A DNA stretch of 64,000 nt from Nepenthes gracilis. Taxonomy: Eukaryota > Streptophyta > Magnoliopsida > Caryophyllales > Nepenthaceae. The stretch lies in NCBI GenBank assembly GCA_033239525.1, contig BSYO01000025.1:1398001-1462000 (forward strand). Reading direction: 5' to 3'. The translations under genes were made by a program, and so were the position numbers. The notes beneath the pieces are model-generated. The model saw nothing but the letters and a program-made list of their open reading frames with translations, was not told the DNA's origin and made no database searches. The stretch's first letter is position 1, and each line of letters begins with the position of its first letter. This document shows, piece after piece, positions 26,501-45,760 of the stretch.

Positions 26501-28211
26501 CAAATCAAGACCCACATCTCAGCTCTCGCCTCAGGAGGATTATCCTCAGAGGTGTGATGTACAAAAGCCAGTCCCGCATGCAACGGAGGGTCATAACCTT
26601 CCACCCCATCCTAATTTGCACGGGCTAGCCTTTTGGTCCTCATTGGACAGTGTACACTCGGCACTTGGCCTCATGGAGAGTCTCGGTTGACATCGTGACA
26701 TCCCGAGAGCTTGTCCCTCATAGGGTAGCTCACTTAGATGATGTACAGCGCCACAACAAAATTTGACATCCCCACTGGTGGTAGAGAGTTTGAATATTAT
26801 GTCCCCCTATAAAGGATGTTAGGTATTTATAAGATTTTCAGAAGTATAGCTAGACTACCTCAATTTTCATGATGGGGTATATAATTTTTTTTCAACCCTG
26901 AAATTCCATTTAAATTCACCGTAATTAATGAAAAAATTCAAGGATGCAGGAAAAACTATCAGAAAATTATTCCAAGACTCTTGTGTTTTAACACGATGTG
27001 CAAAATATTGGAAAGGATTGGATTACTTTAAATCTATGCGGTCTTACATTGTATTTTATAAGATGTGGTTTCCATGACTTGAACACGTGACCTTCAAGTC
27101 ATGAGAGCTGTTATGGTCTTCCCTGTGTCGAGACTTTCGTATCCGCTAAATTGTTGGGATTAAAAATTGGGTGAATATGGGAACTTTTTCACTAGTAGAA
27201 CCATAATAGCACTCTCAAGTCACATGGTGACTCTACCAGCTGCCCCGAGGCACACGTATAGTTGAGAGAAGAGATAGGAACATCCACAATTAATATTCGC
27301 ATGCACATATAAAGTTCCGTTAAATATGCGTGAATATACTGATAGGAACAAGAAGAGAATTGTTTGGGGAACAACCTTCAGACATCCATCCCGGGAACAC
27401 GGATTTGGGAACCTATGCCAAGTTTCAACCGATATTTGAAAATGGATCTCAGCCAATGACTATGATTAGATCCATATTAAAATCCTTTATTTCCCTAGTT
27501 TTTACTGTAATGGTCGGTCGGATGAAGTTGATTTTCATATGGGTAGCTTTGATTTGGATAAAACCCTCCCTTAGCAAAGGAGGCTTGCATATGTCCATTT
27601 TAACGTAATATCTTATCCATTCATACTAGTAAATCCATATAATAATAGATGGCTGAAGGATGCCGCTTCAAAATAGTCTGAAGTGTCTACAGAATACATG
27701 GTTCAGATGTATATATTTGTTAATAAAATTGAATCACAACCGCCCTAATTAGCTGTGGTTTGGTTGGTCCAACTACATTTGGTCCGAAGTCAAAAGATGA
27801 CACTCGGATACACAACTCCATGCGAGATTCACTAAAGATTCTGATCACTTTGGGTCTATTATACACGATCTTACCTCTTTCAACTACTCGTTCTCGTGGC
27901 TACTAGGTCACACTAGGATCGCGCAAACTCGGTCAAATTGCACCTTTTTTTCTGACATCTGAAGTAAACTGGTAATTATATATTAATTATTTGTTTAATA
28001 ATTCTTTGGCTCTGTTTCTTTCTATTTCTGTTGCTTTCTCATCTTCTTTTATTGTTATTATTATTATTTATCTTCCTTATCATCTCATTCATTAAGTAAA
28101 TATATGGTCATTGTTCCGAATTGCAACAATGCATCTCCTCTAATTCTGAGAACATCGACGCAGAGCATCATCGACGACATGTACAAGAATGCAGGCAAGC
28201 CTGGTGCCTGA
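11530..28211 (+). CDS. LACS4: Long-chain acyl-CoA synthetase, LACS4-like (19 exons, 662 aa)
   Basis: The enzyme activates long-chain fatty acids to acyl-CoA with ATP, through an acyl-AMP intermediate, for glycerolipid, wax and transport pathways; the LACS3/4/5 group is known mainly from the ER. Exons: 11530-11681, 14236-14299, 14390-14479, 15114-15170, 15603-15651, 16030-16106, 16726-16765, 16836-16930, 18103-18270, 18402-18512, 18591-18678, 19933-19999, 20476-20551, 20867-20984, 21845-22090, 23269-23408, 24618-24800, 25694-25813, 28164-28211. Every junction is GT-AG and stays in phase, giving 1989 nt with TGA. Visible motifs are the AMP-binding loop [11 protein letters not shown] (residues 229-239), LPLAHIFDR in exon 10, QGYGLTE (415-421), the fatty-acyl signature region [12 protein letters not shown] (494-505) with IIDRKKN just after, and [18 protein letters not shown] near the end. 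The start [11 protein letters not shown] has a purine at -3 and G at +4. The protein lacks a peroxisomal SKL-type tail (it ends GKPGA) and shows no signal peptide. Length and exon layout match the family. The LACS4 symbol means closest subgroup, not proven orthology. Confidence 0.93.
17165..17398 (+). mobile_element. Family A MITE, forward copy in LACS intron 8
   Basis: This is an eroded copy of the GATATCGG-rich family: TATGTATTAGTATCGGGCCC at the left, TACGGCTCTATTAGCATACAATTTTTAG in the middle part, ACTAATATTTTCATTTGC at the right. It has no coding sequence. Its left terminus is diverged and I found no target duplication. A reverse copy follows 340 bases downstream in the same intron. Confidence 0.6.
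17736..17991 (-). mobile_element. Family A MITE, reverse copy in LACS intron 8
   Basis: A complete 256-bp copy in reverse orientation begins ATGAATGAAAATATCG and ends in the mirrored start sequence (GATATTTGCAT region). It is flanked by TCCTTACT (17728-17735) and TCCTCACT (17992-17999), 8-mers matching at 7 of 8, as expected for an hAT-like insertion. It ends 111 bases before exon 9. Confidence 0.7.
18737..19309 (+). mobile_element. Family A MITE, forward copy split by a reverse copy (LACS intron 11)
   Basis: The outer element begins ATTGATAAAAATATAC and ends CGATATTCTCGTCCATGT. Perfect 8-bp direct repeats TATTGAGC flank it at 18729-18736 and 19310-19317. About 18895-19140 is a reverse-oriented copy of the same family sitting in the middle, after which the forward sequence resumes (GGTTAATATATTAGTCAATAC). 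This is a self-nested insertion. Confidence 0.75.
18895..19140 (-). mobile_element. Family A MITE inserted inside another family A copy
   Basis: The stretch reads as the reverse complement of the family: ATTGATAAAAATATTGGTATCG at its left, ATATATTGCAATATTG in the middle, CAATTGATATTTGCATCT at its right. The junction 8-mers are not a clear match, so the exact ends are uncertain by several bases. Confidence 0.65.
20600..20801 (+). mobile_element. Family B MITE, copy 1 (LACS intron 13)
   Basis: This foldback element of about 200 bp has outer ends GAGAGGTGTTACAG and, reverse-complemented, GAGAGCTATTATGATCC. Inner arms pair TTAGAAGTTGGGTGAATGAA with CATTCACCAAACTTCTAA. Flanking 8-mers CTATAGAT and CTATATAT match at 7 of 8 if the right end is taken at 20801. 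It lies 66 bases before exon 14. Related copies are at 23505 and 27103. Confidence 0.6.
21060..21130 (-). mobile_element. Family A MITE fragment (LACS intron 14)
   Basis: A short fragment contains GATGAGAATATCGGTATTGATATCC and CGCCGATATATTAATCGATG, which match one end and an inner part of family A. The rest is missing. Confidence 0.45.
22968..23140. mobile_element. Family D foldback element, copy 1 (LACS intron 15)
   Basis: The left arm TTTGGTTATAGGAAAGTTTG and the right arm, reverse-complemented, GGATCTAAGAAAGTTTGAAGG are inverted repeats around an A-rich core. A second, shorter copy with the same left arm (TTTGGTTATGGGATAGTTTG) lies at 23850. There is no coding sequence. Confidence 0.5.
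23505..23703 (+). mobile_element. Family B MITE, copy 2 (LACS intron 16)
   Basis: It starts GAGCTATTATGG and ends near CTATGATAGCACTCC. The inner arms include AAAGTTGAAAAATAAATGG and CCACAATTTATTCTTCAACTTC. Possible 8-bp flanks AAATATAT and AAATACAT match at 7 of 8 with the right end shifted by two bases. Confidence 0.55.
23848..23965. mobile_element. Family D element fragment, copy 2 (LACS intron 16)
   Basis: The left arm GGTTTGTTTGGTTATGGGATAG and the following GAAAGAAAAGAAATTAATG match copy 1. The right arm is not recognisable. Confidence 0.4.
24076..24460. mobile_element. Family C non-autonomous element (LACS intron 16)
   Basis: The left end AGGGATAGCAATTTTGCCCC and the right end GATCCCATGCCATCCTTT are imperfect inverted repeats. 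C-rich words (CCCCACCCCG, CCCACCCCCGG) sit just inside an AT-rich core. The same end type bounds 1263-2655. No convincing target duplication was found. Confidence 0.5.
24835..25185. mobile_element. Two partial family A MITEs, opposed (LACS intron 17)
   Basis: A reverse-oriented fragment (AAAATATCAGTATCGGTATTAG to about 25000) is followed by a forward-type stretch (ATATCAGTTGATATGTAACGG, CGATATATTAGCCGATAC). Both are eroded; boundaries are approximate. Confidence 0.5.
25318..25590 (+). mobile_element. Family A MITE, forward copy (LACS intron 17)
   Basis: It opens AGATGAAAATATCGGTCAATATG and closes ACCGATATTACTATTTTCC, with the family's central TTTTTGATACCGCGATAATATC. It ends about 100 bases before exon 18. 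No clear target duplication was found. Confidence 0.65.
25955..26820. mobile_element. Probable retroelement fragment in LACS intron 18
   Basis: The composition is GC-richer than the rest of the intron. The stretch starts near TGTCACGGTCC and ends near a CCCCTATAAAGGATG phrase. It opens a 127-aa frame at 26307-26690 that I do not recognise and that lacks domain motifs. The abrupt change at both sides and the TG start suggest an inserted LTR or retroelement scrap. Family and strand are unknown. Confidence 0.35.
27103..27215 (+). mobile_element. Family B MITE, short copy 3 (LACS intron 18)
   Basis: A 113-bp copy runs from GAGAGCTGTTATGG to CCATAATAGCACTCT, clear terminal inverted repeats. The flanks CAAGTCAT (27095-27102) and CAAGTCAC (27216-27223) match at 7 of 8 and look like an 8-bp target duplication. 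Much of the inner sequence of the longer copies is missing. Confidence 0.65.
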
Positions 28212-29344
28212 AGAGATGCCATTTTCCGTACGCCTATTTCCTTTACTGTGAATATATTAAGAAATCAGGTAAAGAACATTGAATATTTACTCGATGTCAA
28301 ATGTTTTAATTTGTGATTGGCCAATTTTATGGTGATATTACTGTCTAGAAATATTGGCAGCTGGTCTTTTCCTTCCATTTTCTGTGAAATTTATGCATGA
28401 GATGATGCTATCATCATCTTAAATGTTATGTCTTTTTAGTTCTCTTAATGGTTAAAGATCATTCGAAAAGTTAATTAGAGTAATTATTTTTTATCGATTG
28501 TTAGCCTGTTCAGCTAATGTTAAAGAATTTTAGTTATCATTTTTTCTAAGGTAAGTCTAACCCTTAGAAATATAACTGAGCTTATACTAATCATTTAGGG
28601 GATGCAATGAAAATTTTTTTCTAGTGAGATTAAATCCAAAATATTTATGAAATAAAATTTGTCTAAAATCAAAAAAATTATCTTCTCTGAGTAATAATTT
28701 CAATAATATTTAATTGTATTGTTGTTCATCCTTATTCAAAATTGATGGCATATGCTTATTTATAGACAAATATAACATATTAAAACATAATTGATTCAAG
28801 ATTTAGATCTAAAGTTAGGTTAGTTGATGAAATTATAAAAAATAACTGTGAAGTGTGACATAAACTCTCATTATATATCATATATATTAGCTATGGACAC
28901 ATGGCTTGTGTCACTTTCCCAAGTGTGAATCTAATGTGAAACTCTGTGATATTTATAAAATTGAAAATCTCCGGCTACCGAGTCCGAAAGCACCAAGTCA
29001 AACGATTTGCTTGTAGTTGTTGGTGATGATTTATGGAATGTGTGATCGAACTAGGCAAATTGTGATGAGAATATGGTTTAGCGGCCAAAAGAAAAAGGAA
29101 GGTGGCCGAGGGAATGGGCGGCAGCTCTGCTTCAGCGTCGGCGCTGCAGCTTTGCTGGCAAAATGGCAATTGCCCAAGGAAGTTGAGACAACGACGTTAG
29201 TGTCATAGCAGTGGAGCTTTGGCGGTCGATCACCTCCGGCGCCACCAATAGTGTCATAGTGGCGGTTGATCATCACCAAATTAGTGTTAGAGTAGTTGAT
29301 GTGATAATGTATAGCTTTTGTAATGAAAATAATGGTATCGTCTT
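28212..29344. other. Spacer between the converging LACS and GH9 genes
   Basis: This holds the LACS 3' end and unassigned DNA. A GC-richer patch at about 28970-29280 opens short overlapping frames on both strands (for example 29031-29351, -) without domains or splice context, so I call no gene. I could not pick a single convincing poly(A) signal. Confidence 0.45.
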
Positions 29345-29530
29345 TGATCATATGTATAGATAAAAATATCGACTAATATGTATCATTATTAACTTTCTAA
29401 TATTAATATTATTTAACACTGAAATAAAATCACTATATATTAGTCGATATTTTCTTGTCAACTTTTAATTTTTAGGAAAAAACTTTTGTTATATATGATA
29501 TCAATATATACTGTATAATAATATAAATAA
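29345..29530 (+). mobile_element. Degraded family A MITE in the intergenic spacer
   Basis: It contains GATAAAAATATCGACTAATATG, ATATTAGTCGATATTTTCTTG and TTTTTAGGAAAAAACTTTTG in family order, but is much eroded. It is the only copy outside an intron, and still lies between the two genes. Confidence 0.45.
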
Positions 29531-29654
29531 TTTTACCTGTATAAAAATATAGATAATATCACCAGTATAAATAATAGATTGAGTTGATTTCTATCAAAGC
29601 CTATAACATTTATATTATAATAAAACAACATTACAGGAGAGAATACAACATCAA

Positions 29655-29675
29655 ATATATATATATATATATATA
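29655..29675. repeat. AT microsatellite
   Basis: About ten AT units within the spacer downstream of the GH9 stop codon. Confidence 0.85.
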
Positions 29676-29984
29676 AGACTTCCCACATATAATCTGAGAA
29701 ACTGAATTTAACTGTGTTCTTAATCTCAAACCCTTTACCTGGTCTCAATGACTCAAATCTCTCCATCTGTATGAGTGATGAAGTAGAGGAGAAAAGAGGA
29801 TGAGCACCCCTCTTTCATTTGTCTCTTCACTCCTTCCCTCCTCTTACTCTCACACTCGTTCACCTTCTTTTACCCTAAAAACCCTAATCATATCCCCACC
29901 AAAAACAAGTAAAACTATGCAAAATCTATAAGGAAAAACAGAAGGAAAAAAACTCAAATTGCTTCTGGACTAAGATAGCTTCCC

Positions 29985-40778
<10,794 letters not shown>

Positions 40779-40998
40779 TTAATTTTTCTTTCAAATCCCA
40801 GATGCAAAAGCACAAGAAACCAAAGAGAAATTTAGATCTGCACTGCGTATACTGCAGATTCAAAATGGCAATGTTGGTTTTGGGTTTGTCATCTAAAAAA
40901 TTCTGATAAACCCACCAAGAATTGCAGAAGAAAATGGACGGAAGGAAGGAGAGAAAATGAGGAACTGGTAAGTGAGGATGGTGTGAAGGAGCCGACGG

Positions 40999-41007
40999 CC
41001 TATATAG
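40999..41007 (-). promoter_or_regulatory. TATA box of the GH9 gene
   Basis: On the - strand CTATATAGG lies about 260 bases before the start codon. It is followed by a CT-rich leader (CTCCTTCACACCATCCTC and further on CTCTCCTTCCTTCC). The context is GC-richer than the AT-rich sequence further upstream, which makes this a believable core promoter. Confidence 0.6.
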
Positions 41008-41009
41008 GA

Positions 41010-41872
41010 AAAGAGGTCAGAGAAAGGTGCCGATAGTACAGAAAAGAAGCAGAGATTATTAAATCAAGGTGATTTATTTTATTATTTAATTTTAGATTTT
41101 TAATTTTTTTTGGAGGGCATTTTAATTTTAAAAGGTCTGAAAATACTTTAAAATTTTTTTAAAAAATAATCGTGTTATTTTTTTTAATAATATTTAATTA
41201 TCAGATATAATTTATATATTTTTTAGAAGAAATAACAACTATTTATTTATATTTAATATAAGTCCAATAATATATTATTTAATGGTGCTAAAATAATCAC
41301 TCTTTAATATCAATATTAAATTATTTATAATCATCATTAGTGTTGGCATTAATTAAACATAGCTATATTTTAAAATAATATATATTTTTCAGTAATTAAT
41401 TACTATTATATATTAATTAATAATAATATATTATTAAAAGTGCATAATTTTGCAGAGGCATGTGGACGGTGCCCTGGTCCTTACTGCGAAGGGTCGGTGT
41501 GGACTTAAATTGATTCGCAGGAAGAAGTTAAGGGCAGCCCTTGAGGCCATATTATAATAATAATTGTTATTAAATTAAATATTATAATAATAATTGTTAT
41601 TAAATTAAATATTAATTTCCATTCCTCTGCTCGATGTTATTTATTGCTGAGAAATTGTGATACAGAAAGATGCAGGAAAGCCGTTGGATCGGGATATTTT
41701 ATTATTAATTGAGAGTATTTATTGTTTTAACGGTGAGGATTGAAAGATAAGAAATGAAGGGTAAAGATTTAAAAATATTATTCAGAAATAAAATAAATTG
41801 TTATATTTTATTTATTATTACTCAATCTTAGGCCTATAAATAACGAATGAGCTCAGTTACTGAAAACCGTAA
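41010..41872. other. AT-rich upstream region of the GH9 gene
   Basis: No gene was found. It contains a 30-bp perfect tandem repeat (listed separately) and a small GC-richer patch at 41455-41545. Any regulatory sites for the cellulase gene should lie here, but none can be named with confidence. Confidence 0.4.
41551..41610. repeat. Perfect 30-bp direct tandem repeat, two units
   Basis: The unit ATTATAATAATAATTGTTAT plus ten further bases occurs twice, exactly adjacent (41551-41580 and 41581-41610). Confidence 0.95.
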
Positions 41873-42580
41873 GGTCCCGTTTGAACGATAGAATTGGGCC
41901 ATTAAATTTAAAATTAGAATATGAATTACATGCTTAATTTTAATTTAACTAATTAATATTAGATGAAATTAAAATTTTAATTTATATTATAATTCCTTAT
42001 AAATTTTAAAAGTATAATTAATAATTTATAATTTTGAGTCTGAAAATCATTTATCAGTTAAGAATAGTATTGATTTATCCATTGTAATTTTGAAGGGTGA
42101 AGTAAAAATTATTATTTTAAAGTTAAAAATAATTTGTCAATTAAATAAGATAAAATCAAATAGTACGAGATTTATTGAATAAAATATTTTAGATTATTTG
42201 GGTCAGATAAATCATAATTTTATTTTTAATTTATTTTTAAAAAAATTATATATATATATATATATTATTTAAAAACTTAAAATTAATATTCTAATAAAAA
42301 TTAATTACCTAGAAATACCTATGTATATGTATATATATATATATATGTATATATATGATATTATATATCCAAAAAAAATTAAATTAAATAATATTATATT
42401 CTATGTGTTAAAATTTTAGAATTTATATAATTAGGCCTTAATTTTTTTCTCTCAAAATTATAATTTTTATATAATCTAAAAATATACTTAAAATTTTACC
42501 TAATTTTAATTTTAATAAAATTAAAATTAGACTTATATTTTTAATTTTTAATTTTAATAGTACAATCCATATGAACCCTG
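41873..42580. mobile_element. AT-rich non-autonomous DNA element upstream of GH9
   Basis: The left end GGTCCCGTTTGAACGATAG and the right end, reverse-complemented, CAGGGTTCATATGGATTG are imperfect inverted repeats. The homology continues inward (ATTAAATTTAAAATTAGAA against ATTAAAATTAAAAATTAAAA). The GTCCCGTTTG end type is widespread in plant MITEs. The core includes AT microsatellites at 42247-42265 and 42321-42356. Confidence 0.45.
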
Positions 42581-43149
42581 ATAGTTTCCTTTTGATTGCA
42601 AATTTTCAGAAGAATTAAGATTAATCTCCGATGCATAAAATTGTAAAAATATATATCAAAATATTTATATATGATATAATATTTATCTATCTATTTATGT
42701 TAATAAAATTATAAAAAAATTATCAAACCCATGAAATATCAAATGATAATTTGTATGGAACATATCTAAAAAGTGACCATATGAGATATTATCGGATCAA
42801 AAGGCAAGTTGTTTAGAGAGGTGATAAATAGAGCTTAGAAATTGTTCATTGGCATCAACTTTTCCTTTTGTCTTCAAAATTGTAGAGGTCAATAGTGCCC
42901 TTGCTTTTTCCTTAAATTAAAGTGGGTCTTGGTGGATAATTGAATTATATTGGAAATAAAATAGCTATATTTAATAAAAAAAATACTACATAAATAATGA
43001 TATCAACACCTGTGAATACTTAGAAAGGGATGATAGATGTTTTAAAGTGATAGAAATTAAAGGCCACTATTGTATTATTTGATTCCCATTTAATTTAATT
43101 TAGTATTATATATAATTTTGAATAAATTTAATGTATAAAAAATAATTAT

Positions 43150-43560
43150 ATAATGTGAAACTTTGAAGGAATTCGGAATAGGTTGGTTGGCACCTAATAT
43201 GCGCTCGACACGCGCCTAAGCACAGAAAGCAATGTGTGTGGCGCTTGAGGGGCGCCAGAGGTAACGCTCGAACACCAAATCCCATAAGGGTCACGCTCGA
43301 GGTGTGCCTGAGTGGCGCTCGAGTGTCGATGGGCTATTTAAAGCATTGTGCGCCACTGTTCAACCATTCATGTAGGAAGAAGAAAGAGAAGGATAGAAAG
43401 AAAGGATGAGAGAGGAAGAGAAGTGATATTTTGAAATATCTTTTTGTGAGATCTAGTTTGTGAAATATTAAGATAAGTATTCTTATACCCTATCTTTAAT
43501 CTGTTTTCATATCGAATAAAATTTTCTTAAGTTTGGAGGTTTTAATGTACATATATATTA
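43150..43560 (+). mobile_element. LTR U3/R-like block with a CGCTCGAG motif cluster
   Basis: CGCTCGA or CGCTTGAG words occur at 43202, 43242, 43265, 43294 and 43316, five in about 120 bases. A TATA-like CTATTTAAAG follows (about 43334), then a GAAGAAGAAAGAGAAGG purine run. Similar architecture occurs at 8820-9130 (-) and in the LTRs of the SIRE-like element. I infer an LTR promoter remnant. Confidence 0.4.
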
Positions 43561-45082
43561 TATTTCCTTACCCTATGTGTTTTCCTCATACATGTATGTT
43601 CGTTTTACCAATTATTTTTGGATTTTGCTTGGGTTTTACTAATATTCAAGGGTTTTGTTTATTTTATGAAAAAATATATTAATATTTGAGATATTATATT
43701 TATAGATCAATATATTTATTTTAAAAAAGTCAGAAAAACCTACATATATGCCATGCATATGGTATCCATTTATCGTTGCCTAGGGTTCAAACTCTACATT
43801 TATGATACAATTCAATATGTGACTATTTTTCAATGGAAGAAGTTTTGTATCCTTTCCAAGTGAAAGTTTTGACTCCTTTTTTCATTGGTAGAAAAAGGCT
43901 TTGTAATTTGTATTATAGAGACCTCTTCTTGTTTATATTTTATGAAAATTTTCATAAGGTTATTGAATAGAACTAATATATTCGGACATTCTAATATATC
44001 AGATAGATTTAAGAATTACACCTATCATCCACGGGTGATAAAAAAAGTTATATTTTGTCCAATCTATAGGAGATAATATATAGTCGGCCCCCCTATGGAT
44101 CTAAATAGTAATAATTTGGCCTCAAATTATAAAAAATATGTGTAATTTTTCATTAAGTTCACTCTTTTAATCTTTGATTCTCTAATTTGTCCATATTTAG
44201 GATTTGATATGTTTTCTGTATTATTTGCCTTGAGATTTCGTTTAAGATTCGTAGGTTTTACCCTCGTTGGAGTTTGTTCAGTCTCGTACATTTATATGCA
44301 TGGCTTCATTTTGGATTATGCTATGTTCGAATTATACATTTGTTCGGAATATGCTTTGAGTATGAGATTACGTTCAAACTTTCATTGATGGGCATTTGAG
44401 TTTGGATTATCCTGATCTTAAGTGTTATTATTTATTATATTATATAGATACTTATTAAATTTTCGGCTCACGTTTTCATATTCTTATCTCTTTATATTAA
44501 AGGGTTTTGATGCATTGCAAGAATTTGGACGCGATTTGATCGTAGCCTTATTCACATTTAGTGAGTTTTAGTTTTATTTTCGAACTGTGAGTGCATCAAA
44601 TGTATTTTGGATATTATGATCGGTTGGGTTTAGACCTATGGTTATGTATCGAATCAAATGGGTCCCTGTGTGTATTGAGCATGCTTGTGGTTGGTTTGTC
44701 CCTTCACTACAATATTATGGAGTAGGTCGTATATTTTTAATCGAATAAGTTATCCGGTGAGATCTTAAAATTGGTTTTATATTTTGAATTATTATTATTG
44801 TGTATTGAGGTCTTATGGTTTGTCTTCAGCCATGCTTGGGTATTGAGATTTGTTTTGGCCTTTAATAATTTATATTTGGATTTTTTTAAAATTTTGAATT
44901 ATTATTATTAATTAGATCTACTTTGATTCGAATTCGTGAAAACTATCCATACAATTTTATTTTATTTTAATAAATAGGTTCTTTCCTTAATTAGCCCGAT
45001 GTACAATGGAAAGAATAGTATCTCCTAATTAAAAAATTTACCATCTTTTTATATTATAAATAATATAATTACCTATTTTAAT
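43561..45082. other. AT-rich unassigned DNA
   Basis: No gene and no gag or pol domain. The phrase TTTTCGGCTCACGTTTTCATATTC near 44460 resembles LTR-retrotransposon non-coding sequence. It probably continues the relic to its left. Confidence 0.3.
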
Positions 45083-45760
45083 TGTGGCATTCCGGTCCCG
45101 AATCACCCAACTCAGCTCAAAATGACCATGTGAGAAATTGCAAACCATAAATACATATCATAAGTCTATTATAAATATAATATCCATTATAAAATCGACT
45201 ACTCGAGATAAAAGATAATATAAATATACACAATAATAATAAAAGTTAAATAAATATAATCCTAATAAAATGTCAAATATCTCATAAAAGTAAATGAAAT
45301 CTCTCATTTGTCATCATAAATGTTGTTAGTCCTTAAAATTGTCTTTACCTGAAAATCTCCACAGCAAATATATAATCTCCACTAATATGCTATCAATCTA
45401 CTCTACTCTTGAGTCAAGAGAAAATATAAGGGTAAGCCAAATACCTAATAAGTGATATAATTAATAATATTAAAAATTAATAAAATATATCAAATAATAA
45501 TATTAAATACTTATAAGTAGAGCATATAATAAAGTCATAGTAAATTTTAATTAATATTTTAAGACACTAACATAAATTATTAGTTACCGATAGAAGAATT
45601 ATAATAATATCCTTCTAAAATTCCTACAAATCTAATATGATTGGCCTCTTCATAAAATCAACATATACTTGTCTGTAATAATTATCATCATTAATTATCT
45701 CCATTAATGATCTCTCTTATCAAAATTTAATAAATCTGAGTCAAAATATTAGGATGTTAT
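45083..45760. mobile_element. LTR-like relic (chromovirus type)
   Basis: It opens TGTGGCATTCCGGTCCCG, and near 45410 has TCTTGAGTCAAGAGAAAATATAAGGGTAAGCC, matching in style phrases at 6600-6720 and 3780-3820. There is no coding sequence. The right end is a guess. Confidence 0.25.

Noticed and set aside
26307..26690. A 127-codon frame inside LACS intron 18
   Set aside because: No recognisable domain; it lies in a probable retroelement scrap and lacks a plausible promoter or splice pattern.
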